64,000 nt of DNA from assembly GCF_014493765.1 (NCBI RefSeq), contig NZ_JACTVJ010000006.1:186001-250000 (forward strand), read 5' to 3'. Origin of the DNA: Streptomyces polyasparticus (lineage in GTDB: Bacteria > Actinomycetota > Actinomycetes > Streptomycetales > Streptomycetaceae). Made by a program: the position numbers and the translations under genes. The notes below the pieces were generated by a model. The model did no database searches, was not told where the DNA came from, and saw only the letters and a program-made list of their open reading frames with translations. Shown piece by piece: positions 25,911 to 34,247 of this stretch. Position 1 is the first letter of the stretch; every line of letters starts with the position of its first letter.

Positions 25911-27709
25911 CCGGCGGTCGTCTACGCCTCCTTTCCTTGGCGGGCGCGCTGGCGGTGGCGGGGGTCGCGGGTGCGGCCTGGGCGGGGATCGGCCGCGGTG
26001 GCGGATACCGCGCCAGGACTGAGACCGCCGCAGCGGACACCTCCGCGTCGGACGGGCCGGGGGAGCGAACGGGGCGTGGCACGGGTGCTGCCATGACGAC
26101 CGAGGGCACGGTCTCCGCTTCGGCCTCGGAGCGCGGTGTGCCGCCAGTGGCGGGTCGAGTCGGCGCTGGGGAGAACGTTGTCAGCGGCACGAGCACCGGC
26201 TCGGGCATTGGCACCGGCTCGGACACGGGCTCGGGCACCGGGTCGGGCATTGGCGCCGGCTCGGACATCGGCTCGGGCACCGGCTCCGGCATGGGCACCG
26301 GCTCCGGCACGAGCACCGGCTCCGGTATGGGCACTGGTGCCGCGCCCCGGCCCTCCGTCCGCCCGTATCGGCAGGCGCCCAGCAGCGAGCCCTCGCCCGT
26401 GCGCGTCCGCCCTCGCCTTGGTGACTGGGCCGAACTCCTGCGCGTATCCGCCTTGTTCACCGTCCCCGGTGATGCCCTGGCCGGCGCCGCGGCGAGTGGG
26501 GCGCGGCCACGAGGCCGCACGCTGCTCGCCATCGGCTCCTCGCTGTGTCTGTACGAGGCCGGGATGGCGCTCAACGACTGGGCAGACCGCGAGGTCGACG
26601 CCGTCGAACGTCCCCACCGGCCCCTGCCCTCGGGACGTATCACCCCGTTCGCCGCGCTCGCCGCGGCCGCGGGTCTCACGGCGGCCGGTCTCGTCCTGGC
26701 CTCGCTCGCCGGCCGCAGGCCGCTCGCCGTCGCCGGTGCGCTGGCCGGCGCGGTGTGGGCGTACGACCTGGGTCTGAAGAACACCCCCGCGGGCCCGCTC
26801 GCCATGGCGGGCGCCCGCTCGCTCGACCTCCTGCTCGGTGCGGTCGCCACCACCGGGCGCGTCCGCCCGGCCCTGTCCGCCGCGGCCCTGCTCGGAGCCC
26901 ACACCTTCTCCGTCACCACGGTCTCCCGCCGCGAGGCGGAGGGCGGCTCGACCCTGGCTCCACTGGCGGGACTTGCCGTCACGGCGGTTCTGTCACGGGC
27001 GGTGGCGCATGGTCGTGCGGCGGGTGTATCCGGTGACGGGGGACCACCTGTCACCGCAGGTGGAGGGGCGCCCCTCTCCGGGGACGGCGGGGCACAGGTC
27101 TCAGCAGTCAGCAGGGCACCCGCGTCTGCAGGTGGCGGGGCATACGTCCCAGCAGACGGCAGGGCACCCGTGTCCGTGGACGGTGGGGCACACATCTCCG
27201 CAGACGGCAGGGCACCCGCGTCTGCAGGTGGCGGGGCACACGTCTCCGCAGGCGGAGGGGCACCCCTCTCCGGGGACGGCGGGGCACACGTCTCCGCAGG
27301 CGGAGGGGCACCCCTCTCCGGGGACGGCGGGGCACACGTCTCCGCAGGCGGCGGGCCACCCGTCGCGCGGGGGCTCGGCACCCACCTCGACCCCACCCCC
27401 GCATCCCACCGACCCCCGGCAGCCCAGGTGCTCGCAGCCGCCCTGGGACTGCCGGGCCCCACGCCCGCCGCGAGCCTGCGCGCCGAGCTCGGCGCCCTGT
27501 ACGCGCTGACCGCCGCGCAGCCCCTGTTCCACGCCCTCCTCAACCCCTCGCCCCAGCTCACCCAACGAGCCGTGGGCGGCGGGATCCGCGCGATGATCCC
27601 GCTCCAGGCGGCCCTCGCCGCACGCGCCGGGAGGCCCGGCACCGCACTGGTCACGGCGTCACTCGCCCCCCTCGCCCGTCGGTTCGCACGGAAGGTGAGC
27701 GTCACATGA
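25907..27709 (+). CDS. eboC: UbiA-family prenyltransferase (EboC-like) with two repeat insertions
   Basis: This 600-residue membrane protein contains the UbiA substrate motif NDWADREVD and a second-site YDLGLKNTPAGPLAMAGARSLD, the Asp-rich pair that binds prenyl diphosphate and Mg2+. A typical homologue is about 300 residues. The excess comes from a Gly/Thr/Ser repeat of GSGxGTG type (about residues 95-145) before the membrane part and a Gly/Ala-rich 16-residue repeat (about 365-480) inside a loop. It overlaps both neighbours by 4 bp. It should attach an isoprenoid to a small acceptor at the membrane. Confidence 0.85.
   Translation: MTGGRLRLLSLAGALAVAGVAGAAWAGIGRGGGYRARTETAAADTSASDGPGERTGRGTGAAMTTEGTVSASASERGVPPVAGRVGAGENVVSGTSTGSGIGTGSDTGSGTGSGIGAGSDIGSGTGSGMGTGSGTSTGSGMGTGAAPRPSVRPYRQAPSSEPSPVRVRPRLGDWAELLRVSALFTVPGDALAGAAASGARPRGRTLLAIGSSLCLYEAGMALNDWADREVDAVERPHRPLPSGRITPFAALAAAAGLTAAGLVLASLAGRRPLAVAGALAGAVWAYDLGLKNTPAGPLAMAGARSLDLLLGAVATTGRVRPALSAAALLGAHTFSVTTVSRREAEGGSTLAPLAGLAVTAVLSRAVAHGRAAGVSGDGGPPVTAGGGAPLSGDGGAQVSAVSRAPASAGGGAYVPADGRAPVSVDGGAHISADGRAPASAGGGAHVSAGGGAPLSGDGGAHVSAGGGAPLSGDGGAHVSAGGGPPVARGLGTHLDPTPASHRPPAAQVLAAALGLPGPTPAASLRAELGALYALTAAQPLFHALLNPSPQLTQRAVGGGIRAMIPLQAALAARAGRPGTALVTASLAPLARRFARKVSVT
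26186..26340 (+). repeat. Gly/Thr/Ser-coding minisatellite in the UbiA gene
   Basis: Short units of the type ggctcgggcaccggc repeat for about 150 bp in frame and encode GSGTG/GTGSG-like peptides between the N-terminal helix and the catalytic membrane region. Confidence 0.8.
27035..27352 (+). repeat. 48-bp in-frame minisatellite in the UbiA gene
   Basis: A 48-bp unit starting ggggcacacgtctccgca occurs exactly at 27233, 27281 and (partial) 27329, with diverged 24-bp relatives back to about 27035. It encodes a 16-residue Gly/Ala/Ser repeat (GAHVSAGGGAPLSGDG). Several frames on both strands stay open through it, which creates misleading antisense ORFs. Confidence 0.85.
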
Positions 27710-28686
27710 GCCTCCGGTTCGGCTACGGCACCAACGGTCTGACCGATCTGCGTCTCGACGACGCCCTCGCCCTGCTCGCCGACCTGGGCTACGAGGGCGT
27801 CGGCCTGACCCTCGACCACATGCACCTGGACCCGATGGCGCCCGACCTGGCCGCCCGCACCCGCAGGGTGGCCCGCCGTCTGGACCAGCTCGGTCTGACG
27901 GCGACCATCGAGACCGGCGCACGCTACGTACTCGACCCACGCCGCAAACACGGCCCCTCCCTTCTCGACTCCGATCCCGACCGCCGCGCGGCCCGCGTCC
28001 GGCTGCTGATCCGGGCCGCACGCGTCGCCGCCGACCTGGGCGCCCATGCCGTGCACTGCTTCAGCGGCATCAAGCCCGAGGGCACCGCTGAGGACACCGC
28101 GTGGAAGCGGCTCGCCGAGGCGATCACCCCGGTCGTCGAGGCCGCCGAAGGGGCGGGCATCCCCCTGGCCATCGAGCCCGAACCCGGCCATCTCCTGTCC
28201 TGTCTCGCCGACTTCCACCGGCTGCGCACGGATCTGGGCGCCCCGGAGGCCCTCGGCCTGACCCTCGACATCGGGCACTGCCAGTGCCTCGAACCGGCCT
28301 CGCCCGCCGACTGCGTCCGCGATGCCGCGCCGTGGCTCCGGCACGTGCAGATCGAGGACATGCGCCGCGGCGTCCATGAACACCTCCCCTTCGGTGCGGG
28401 CGAGATCGACTTTCCGCCTGTCCTGGAGGCACTGGCCGCCACCGGCTACCAGGGCCTCACCGTCGTCGAACTTCCCCGCCACTCCCACGCCGGCCCCCAA
28501 CTGGCGGAGGAGTCCCTCGAGTTCCTCCACCTGGCCCAGGCCGCAGCGGAACGCCGCTCACAGCAGCGCCGGGTGCCCGAGCCCCGGCGATCGGCGCCGA
28601 TCGCCGGGGAGCCGGTCACCGTCCCGCCGAGCTCACCCGCCGCCCCGGCCTCCACCGCTCAGCTCTCCGAAGGAGGCAGGCCATGA
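27706..28686 (+). CDS. Sugar phosphate isomerase/epimerase-like TIM barrel of the Ebo-like cluster
   Basis: This 326-residue AP-endonuclease-2-type barrel begins GYGTNGLTDLRLDDALALLADLGYEGV. It has ligand-bearing segments LAIEPEPGHLL (Glu), LGLTLDIGHCQCLE (Asp, His), RHVQIEDMRRGVHEHLPFGAGEIDF and VVELPRHSH (Glu). The last 45 residues are a Pro/Ala-rich tail. It overlaps the UbiA gene by 4 bp and the EboA gene by 4 bp. It probably isomerises a cyclitol or sugar phosphate; it is distinct from the EboE homologue at 30314, so the cluster has two barrels. Confidence 0.85.
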   Translation: MSLRFGYGTNGLTDLRLDDALALLADLGYEGVGLTLDHMHLDPMAPDLAARTRRVARRLDQLGLTATIETGARYVLDPRRKHGPSLLDSDPDRRAARVRLLIRAARVAADLGAHAVHCFSGIKPEGTAEDTAWKRLAEAITPVVEAAEGAGIPLAIEPEPGHLLSCLADFHRLRTDLGAPEALGLTLDIGHCQCLEPASPADCVRDAAPWLRHVQIEDMRRGVHEHLPFGAGEIDFPPVLEALAATGYQGLTVVELPRHSHAGPQLAEESLEFLHLAQAAAERRSQQRRVPEPRRSAPIAGEPVTVPPSSPAAPASTAQLSEGGRP

Positions 28687-29462
28687 CCCGCACCCCTTCC
28701 CTCGCAGCCCTCCGCGCCGGCCTCGAAACCGCCCTGGACCCCGACGCCCGGGCATGGCTGGACCAGTCGCTCACCGAAGCCGCCGACCACAAGGCGGACA
28801 GCGGCCAAGGGCCCGTCCCCACCTGGGAGTTGCGCTTCGCCCAGGCGGGCCGGCGCTGCGGACCCGAGCACGCCGACGACGCACGGCTGCTGCTCCTGCA
28901 CGCCGCCCGCGCCGACACCGCCACCCTGACCCGCCTCTACGAACAGGGCACCGCCGCCGAACGCCGCGCCGTCCTGCGCACCCTCGACCATCTCGTCCCC
29001 GGGCCCGAGGCGCTCGGGCTCACGGAGGACGCGCTGCGCACCAACGACACCTCCCTCGTCGCCGCCGCCGTCGGCCCCTACGGCGCCGAACACCTCGGCG
29101 CCCACGCCTGGCGGCACGCCGTACTCAAGTGCCTGTTCACCGGAGTGAGCGTCGATGAGGTGGCCGCACTGGCCGACCGCGCCCGAGGTGACGCCGAACT
29201 CGCCCGTATGCTCGGCGACTTCGCCCGCGAGCGTACGGCCGCGGGCCGCCCCGTGCCCGCGGATCTGCAGCGCGTCCTGGCCTTGACCGAGGTTTCCGCA
29301 GAGACCTCCGCAGAGACCTGCACCGAAACCTCCGTCGAGACCTCTGCAGTGGAGGCCCCCGGCGCGAGCTCCACCGAGCCCCTCACGAGAGCCGGCGCCC
29401 CCACCGAGCCGCCCTCCGAAGCCGCGCCCGCCGCGTCCGCCGCGTCCCCCCAGGAGTCCTGA
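28683..29462 (+). CDS. eboA: EboA domain protein
   Basis: The 259-residue cytoplasmic protein is helical. It shows the EboA signature near residues 115-200, including RTNDTSLVAAAVGPYG, HAWRHAVLKCLFTGV and LARMLGDFARERTAAGRPVP. The Glu/Thr-rich tail has short repeats (ETSAET, ETSVETS) and ends in Pro/Ala-rich sequence. EboA has no known biochemical activity; in cyanobacteria the ebo genes are needed to move a scytonemin precursor out of the cytoplasm. The call is based on my memory of the motif pattern plus the neighbouring EboB, EboE and EboF types. Confidence 0.82.
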   Translation: MTRTPSLAALRAGLETALDPDARAWLDQSLTEAADHKADSGQGPVPTWELRFAQAGRRCGPEHADDARLLLLHAARADTATLTRLYEQGTAAERRAVLRTLDHLVPGPEALGLTEDALRTNDTSLVAAAVGPYGAEHLGAHAWRHAVLKCLFTGVSVDEVAALADRARGDAELARMLGDFARERTAAGRPVPADLQRVLALTEVSAETSAETCTETSVETSAVEAPGASSTEPLTRAGAPTEPPSEAAPAASAASPQES

Positions 29463-30310
29463 TGCGCATCTTCGACCCCCACATCCACATGACCTCCCGC
29501 ACCACCGACGACTACGAGGCCATGTATGCGGCCGGTGTCCGCGCCGTCGTCGAGCCGGCCTTCTGGCTGGGTCAGCCCCGCACCTCCCCCTCCTCCTTCT
29601 ACGACTACTTCGACTCGCTCCTGGGCTGGGAGCCCTTCCGTGCCGCGCAGTACGGGATCGCGCACCACTGCACCATCGCCCTCAACCCCAAGGAAGCGAA
29701 CGACCCCCGCTGCACCCCGGTCCTCGACCAGCTGCCCCGCTATCTGGTCAAGGACAACGTCGTGGCCGTGGGCGAGATCGGCTACGACTCGATGACCCCG
29801 GCCGAGGACACCGCGCTCGCCGCCCAGCTGCAGATGGCCGCGGACGCCGAGCTCCCCGCCCTCGTGCACACCCCGCACCGCGACAAGCTCGCCGGACTGC
29901 ACCGCACCATCGATGTGGTCCGCGAGTCCGCGCTGCCGCTCGACCGGGTGCTCCTCGACCACCTCAACGAGACCACGGTCAAGGACGCCAAGGACGCCGG
30001 CTGCTGGCTCGGTTTCTCCGTCTATCCCGACACCAAGATGGACGAGGACCGGATGGTCGCCCTCCTCAAGGAGTACGGCCCCGAGAAGGTACTGGTGAAC
30101 TCGGCCGCGGACTGGGGCAAGAGCGATCCGCTCAAGACCCGCAAGGTCGGCGACGCGATGCTCGCCGCCGACTTCACCGAGGACCAGGTCGACCAGGTCC
30201 TGTGGCGCAACCCCCTCGCCTTCTACGGGCTCAGCGGCAGGCTCGACCTCGATGTCGCGGACACCGATGCCACGCACGAGGGGAACTCGATTCTGCGCGG
30301 CGGTGAGTGA
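29462..30310 (+). CDS. eboB: TatD-like metal-dependent hydrolase (EboB-like)
   Basis: The 282-residue amidohydrolase-fold protein begins with the metal motif DPHIHM. It continues with VVAVGEIGYDS (bridging Glu), ALVHTPHRDK (His), LLDHLNETTV (Asp-His) and VLVNSAADWGKSDPLKT (Asp), matching TatD-type metal hydrolases. It shares one base with the EboA stop and is followed 3 bp later by the EboE gene. In this cluster it may hydrolyse a phosphoester, lactone or amide in the unknown metabolite. Confidence 0.85.
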   Translation: MRIFDPHIHMTSRTTDDYEAMYAAGVRAVVEPAFWLGQPRTSPSSFYDYFDSLLGWEPFRAAQYGIAHHCTIALNPKEANDPRCTPVLDQLPRYLVKDNVVAVGEIGYDSMTPAEDTALAAQLQMAADAELPALVHTPHRDKLAGLHRTIDVVRESALPLDRVLLDHLNETTVKDAKDAGCWLGFSVYPDTKMDEDRMVALLKEYGPEKVLVNSAADWGKSDPLKTRKVGDAMLAADFTEDQVDQVLWRNPLAFYGLSGRLDLDVADTDATHEGNSILRGGE

Positions 30311-30313
30311 GCC

Positions 30314-31483
30314 ATGCGCTTCCGGCACCCCGACGGCTCCACCGTCCACCTCGCGTACTGCACCAATGTCCACCCCGCCGAGACCCTGGACGGCGTACTC
30401 GCCCAGCTCCGCGACCACTGCGAACCCGTCCGCAAACGGCTCGGCAGGGACCGGCTCGGCATCGGCCTGTGGCTCGCGCGCGACGCCGCCCGGGCGCTGA
30501 TCGCCGACCCGGCCGCCCTGCGCGGGCTGCGCGGCGAACTCGACCGGCGCGGCCTCGAAGTGGTCACCCTCAACGGCTTCCCCTATGAGGGCTTCGGTGC
30601 CGAAGAGGTCAAGTACCGCGTGTACAAGCCGGACTGGGCCGATCCCGAACGCCTCACCCACACCACCGATCTGGCCCGGCTGCTCACCTCCCTGCTCCCC
30701 GACGACGCCACCGAAGGCAGCATCTCGACCCTGCCGCTCGCCTGGCGCACGGACTACGACGACACCCGCGCCGCCACCGCACGCGACGCACTCACCACCC
30801 TCGCCCAGCGCCTGGACGCGCTCGAAGAGCTCACCGGCCGCTCCATCCGCATCGGTCTGGAACCCGAGCCCGGGTGCACCGTCGAGACCACCGCCGACGC
30901 GATCGCCCCGCTGACCGAGGTCGGTCATGAACGCATCGGCATCTGTGTCGACACCTGTCATCTCGCCACCTCCTTCGAAGATCCGGGGACCGCACTCGAC
31001 GCCCTGGTCGCAGCGGGCATCCCCATCCACAAGGTCCAGCTCTCCGCCGCACTCCACGCCGAACAGCCCCAACTGCCCGCGGTCCGTACCGCATTGGCGG
31101 CCTTCGACGAGCCCCGCTTCCTGCACCAGACCCGCACCCGTACGGCCGGCCGGCTGCACGGCACGGACGATCTGGGCGAGGCCCTCGACGGCAGTGCCCT
31201 GCCCGAGACCGCACCCTGGCGCTCCCACTTCCATGTCCCGCTGCACGCGGCCCCGGCGCCGCCTCTCACCTCCACCCTCGATGTCCTCAAGGACGTCCTG
31301 ACCCGCCTGGTGGGCGGCCCGACACCGCGCACCCGGCACCTCGAGGTCGAGACCTACACCTGGCAGGCGCTGCCCGACGAACTGCGTCCCCGCGCCCGCA
31401 CCCAGCTCGCCGACGGCATCGCCGCCGAGCTCACCCTCGCCCGTGACCTCCTCGTCGACCTGGGCCTCAAGGAGCTGCCGTGA
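30314..31483 (+). CDS. eboE: EboE-type TIM barrel (metabolite traffic protein)
   Basis: This 389-residue xylose-isomerase-like protein has the EboE opening HLAYCTNVHPAETLDGVLAQL. Other family points are VVTLNGFPYEGF, IGLEPEPGCTVETT (Glu), RIGICVDTCHLATSFEDP (Asp, His), KVQLSAALHAEQP and the late HLEVETYTWQALP (Glu). It overlaps the phosphodiesterase gene by 4 bp. EboE has been implicated in export of secondary-metabolite precursors in cyanobacteria, but its reaction is unknown. The metal ligands are intact, so it is likely catalytic. Confidence 0.87.
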   Translation: MRFRHPDGSTVHLAYCTNVHPAETLDGVLAQLRDHCEPVRKRLGRDRLGIGLWLARDAARALIADPAALRGLRGELDRRGLEVVTLNGFPYEGFGAEEVKYRVYKPDWADPERLTHTTDLARLLTSLLPDDATEGSISTLPLAWRTDYDDTRAATARDALTTLAQRLDALEELTGRSIRIGLEPEPGCTVETTADAIAPLTEVGHERIGICVDTCHLATSFEDPGTALDALVAAGIPIHKVQLSAALHAEQPQLPAVRTALAAFDEPRFLHQTRTRTAGRLHGTDDLGEALDGSALPETAPWRSHFHVPLHAAPAPPLTSTLDVLKDVLTRLVGGPTPRTRHLEVETYTWQALPDELRPRARTQLADGIAAELTLARDLLVDLGLKELP

Positions 31484-32895
31484 CCGTCGCCCCGCCCCCC
31501 GACACCGCGAACCCCGACGGCGGCCCCACCCCGCTCCTTGTCCTGGACGTCGTCGGCCTCACCCCCCGTCTGCTCGCGCACATGCCGAACCTCAAGTCCC
31601 TTGCCAACAAGGGCTCCCAGGCCACCCTCGGCACCGTGCTGCCCGCCGTGACCTGCGCCGCCCAGTCCACCTTCCTGACCGGCACGCTCCCCGCCGAGCA
31701 CGGCATCGTCGGCAACGGCTGGTACTTCCGTGAACTCGGCGACGTGCTGCTGTGGCGCCAGCACAACCGCCTCGTGGCCGGCGACAAGCTCTGGGACGCC
31801 GCCCGCCGGGCCCACCCCGGCTACACGGTCGCCAATATCTGCTGGTGGTACGCCATGGGCGCGGACACCGACATCATCGTCACCCCCCGTCCTGTCTATT
31901 ACGCCGACGGCCGCAAAGAGCCCGACTGCTACACCCGGCCGCCCGCCCTGCACGATGAACTCACCGAGAAATTCGGCACGTTCCCCCTCTTCACCTTCTG
32001 GGGCCCCGGCGCGAATCTCACCTCCTCTCAGTGGATCGTCGACGCGACCCGTCACATCATGCGCACCCGCAAACCCGACCTGACGCTCTGCTACCTCCCG
32101 CATCTCGACTACGACCTGCAGCGCTTCGGCCCCGACGACCCCCGCTCCCTGAAGGCGGCCAGGGACATCGACGCCGCCCTCGCCCCGCTCCTGGCCGACG
32201 CGAAGGCGCAAGGCCGCACCGTGGTCGCCCTGTCCGAGTACGGCATCACGAAGGTCAGCCGGCACATCGACATCAACCGCGCCCTGCGCAAGGCGGGACT
32301 GCTCGAGGTGCACACGCAGGACGGCATGGAGTACCTCGACACCATGGCCTCGCGCGCCTTCGCCGTCGCCGACCACCAGCTCGCGCATGTCTACGTACGC
32401 AAGCCCGAAGACATGGACGCGACGAAACAAGCCCTGGCCGGCCTCGAAGGCATCGAGGAACTCCTCGACGACGAGGGCAAGAAGAGCCACGGCCTGGACC
32501 ACCCGCGCTCCGGCGAGCTCGTCGCCATCGCGGAACCGGATGCCTGGTTCACGTACTACTACTGGCTCGACGACGCACGCGCGCCCGACTTCGCGCAGCT
32601 CGTCGAGATCCACCGCAAACCCGGCTACGACCCGGTCGAACTCTTCATGGACCCCGAAGACCCCTATGTGAAGGTCAAGGCCGCCAAAGCCCTGGCACGC
32701 AAGAAGCTCGGCATGCGCTACCGCATGGCGGTCGTGCCCCTGGACCCGTCACCTATTCGCGGGAGCCACGGCAGGCTCCCCGACGACCCGCAAGACGGTC
32801 CGCTCATCCTGATCTCCACCCCCCGCGCTGTCGATGGCTCCCTGAAAGCCACCGATGTGAAGTCGCTGTTGCTCACCCTCGCGGGGCTGGCCTGA
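31480..32895 (+). CDS. eboF: Nucleotide pyrophosphatase/phosphodiesterase-like protein (EboF-like)
   Basis: The 471-residue alkaline-phosphatase-superfamily enzyme shows LLVLDVVGLTPRLLAHMPNLKSL (metal Asp), the nucleophile region VLPAVTCAAQSTFLTGTLPAEHGIVGNGW (Thr in PAVTCAAQ), CYLPHLDYDLQRFGPD (Asp, His-type ligands), VVALSEYGI and FAVADHQLAHVY. No signal peptide is seen, so it acts in the cytoplasm. It is the last of the seven coupled genes and would remove a phosphate or nucleotide group from the cluster's intermediate. Confidence 0.85.
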   Translation: MTVAPPPDTANPDGGPTPLLVLDVVGLTPRLLAHMPNLKSLANKGSQATLGTVLPAVTCAAQSTFLTGTLPAEHGIVGNGWYFRELGDVLLWRQHNRLVAGDKLWDAARRAHPGYTVANICWWYAMGADTDIIVTPRPVYYADGRKEPDCYTRPPALHDELTEKFGTFPLFTFWGPGANLTSSQWIVDATRHIMRTRKPDLTLCYLPHLDYDLQRFGPDDPRSLKAARDIDAALAPLLADAKAQGRTVVALSEYGITKVSRHIDINRALRKAGLLEVHTQDGMEYLDTMASRAFAVADHQLAHVYVRKPEDMDATKQALAGLEGIEELLDDEGKKSHGLDHPRSGELVAIAEPDAWFTYYYWLDDARAPDFAQLVEIHRKPGYDPVELFMDPEDPYVKVKAAKALARKKLGMRYRMAVVPLDPSPIRGSHGRLPDDPQDGPLILISTPRAVDGSLKATDVKSLLLTLAGLA

Positions 32896-32981
32896 TCACG
32901 GCCCGCTCCCGCTTCCCCGATCCACGACTCAACTCAACCAGACACCACTGACAACGCCCTTAAAAACAAAGGAGTTCCCGC

Positions 32982-34025
32982 ATGGCCCGCACGCCTCAGG
33001 ACCCGGAGCTCGCCCAGCGCCTCAGCAGACGCAATGTCCTCGGCGTGGCCGCCGGAGTCTCGGCGGCCGCCCTCATCGGCGCCGCCGCCACACCGAGCGC
33101 CGCAGCCGAGACGGACGCCGCGGCGGCCGGCCGCGGCCGTCCGGTTCTGCCCGAGGGCCGCCTCGGCATCCAGCTCTACAGCCTGCGCGACAAGGTCTCC
33201 ACGCTCGGCTTCGCCGCCGTGTTCGCGGAGCTCCAGAAGTACGGCTACGACGAGGTCGAGTACGCCGGCTACACCCAGGGGTCGGCCGGTGCCATCACGC
33301 TCGCCCAGCTCAAGCAGATGACCCGTGACCACGGCCTCAACGCGATCGGCAGCCACGTCGGTTACTACTCCAACGACCCGAACGCCTACACCTTCGCCAC
33401 GAACCTGGAGAAGGTCCTCGACGACGCCGAGGCCCTCGGCCTCAAGCACATCGGCACGGCCTCGGGCCCGTTCCGCTACGGCTCCACCGTCGAAGGCTGG
33501 AAGCGGGCGGCCGAGGAGTTCAACACCTACGGCGCCGCGGCCAGGAAGCGCGGCATGAAGTTCTACCAGCACAACCACTCGGAAGAATTCATGTTCGCGA
33601 CGGACAAGCCCAACGTCCGCCTCTACGACGTGCTTCTGGAGGAGACCGACCCGGACCTCGTCTTCCTGGAGATGGACATCTTCTGGGCGTACGCGGGCCA
33701 GTTCCGCTTCTCCAAGCAGGTCGACGGGACCCCGCGCCCCTTCGACCCGCTGCGCTACGTCCTCAAGCAGCCGCACCGCTACCCGCTGTTCCACGTCAAG
33801 GACGGCACCAAGGACCCGACGTCCACGTACGGCTACCGCATGACGGACGTCGGTGACGGAGACATCGACTACAAGACGTTCCTCTCCGAGGTGACGCGCA
33901 GGTCGCACAACGGCCGCCGTTACCACCACTGGCAGGCCGAACACGACAACCCGGTCGAGTCCTTCGCCTTCGCCCGCAAGTCCAGCGAACACCTGCACTC
34001 ACTGCGGGAGCGCTGCGGGGACTGA
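32982..34025 (+). CDS. Tat-exported sugar isomerase/epimerase-like TIM barrel
   Basis: The 347-residue protein has a twin-arginine signal (SRRNVLGVAAGVSAAALIGAA) ending near residue 40. An AP-endonuclease-2-type barrel follows (GIQLYSLRDKVS, FYQHNHSEEFMF with Glu, LVFLEMDIFWAYAG with Glu/Asp, YPLFHVKDGT and RYHHWQAEHDNP with Glu). Exported members of this fold include enzymes that rearrange or cleave 3-keto-glycosides. AAAGGAG lies before the ATG at 32982. It is separated from the Ebo-like operon by 86 bp and has its own terminator, and may pair with the secreted dehydrogenase/DUF1080 protein. Confidence 0.85.
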   Translation: MARTPQDPELAQRLSRRNVLGVAAGVSAAALIGAAATPSAAAETDAAAAGRGRPVLPEGRLGIQLYSLRDKVSTLGFAAVFAELQKYGYDEVEYAGYTQGSAGAITLAQLKQMTRDHGLNAIGSHVGYYSNDPNAYTFATNLEKVLDDAEALGLKHIGTASGPFRYGSTVEGWKRAAEEFNTYGAAARKRGMKFYQHNHSEEFMFATDKPNVRLYDVLLEETDPDLVFLEMDIFWAYAGQFRFSKQVDGTPRPFDPLRYVLKQPHRYPLFHVKDGTKDPTSTYGYRMTDVGDGDIDYKTFLSEVTRRSHNGRRYHHWQAEHDNPVESFAFARKSSEHLHSLRERCGD

Positions 34026-34044
34026 CCTCGCCGAGCCCGGGAAC

Positions 34045-34071
34045 GCCCCTGACCGGTCCCTGGTCAGGGGC
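34045..34071. terminator. Rho-independent terminator
   Basis: A perfect 10-bp stem (gcccctgacc / ggtcaggggc) with a 7-nt loop is followed by ttt, 20 bp after the isomerase stop. This is the clearest classical terminator in the window. Confidence 0.85.
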
Positions 34072-34111
34072 TTTCCCATGTCCGGGCACCGCAAGGTGAG
34101 TTGACCTCTGT

Positions 34112-34116
34112 GAGCC
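34112..34116 (+). repeat. Target site duplication, left copy (GAGCC)
   Basis: GAGCC abuts the left inverted repeat and reappears at 40588-40592 next to the right one. A 5-bp duplication is the normal product of Tn3-family transposition. Confidence 0.9.
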
Positions 34117-34154
34117 GGGGGTTGAGGAACATCGGAACGAAAACCGGCGCTAAG
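34117..34154 (+). repeat. Left terminal inverted repeat of the transposon (38 bp)
   Basis: It begins GGGGGTTGAGGAACATCGG and ends GCGCTAAG. Its reverse complement matches 40550-40587 at 37 of 38 positions. Confidence 0.92.
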
Positions 34155-34247
34155 CCTCCCACGCGCCTGAGAGTGCTCTGACCTGGTCTTATGTGGTGGC
34201 GGAACCTTCAGCAGTCGTGTTGATCATTGACTGTGTGGAGGTCCGGG

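Noticed and set aside
27233-27352. CRISPR array
   Set aside because: The 48-bp units are contiguous, in frame and without unique spacers; it is a coding minisatellite.
25864-28530. 888-codon minus-strand frame across the UbiA and TIM-barrel genes
   Set aside because: It exists because the 48-bp repeat and GC-rich codons keep several frames open; the plus strand has the UbiA motifs and the ATGA-coupled starts.
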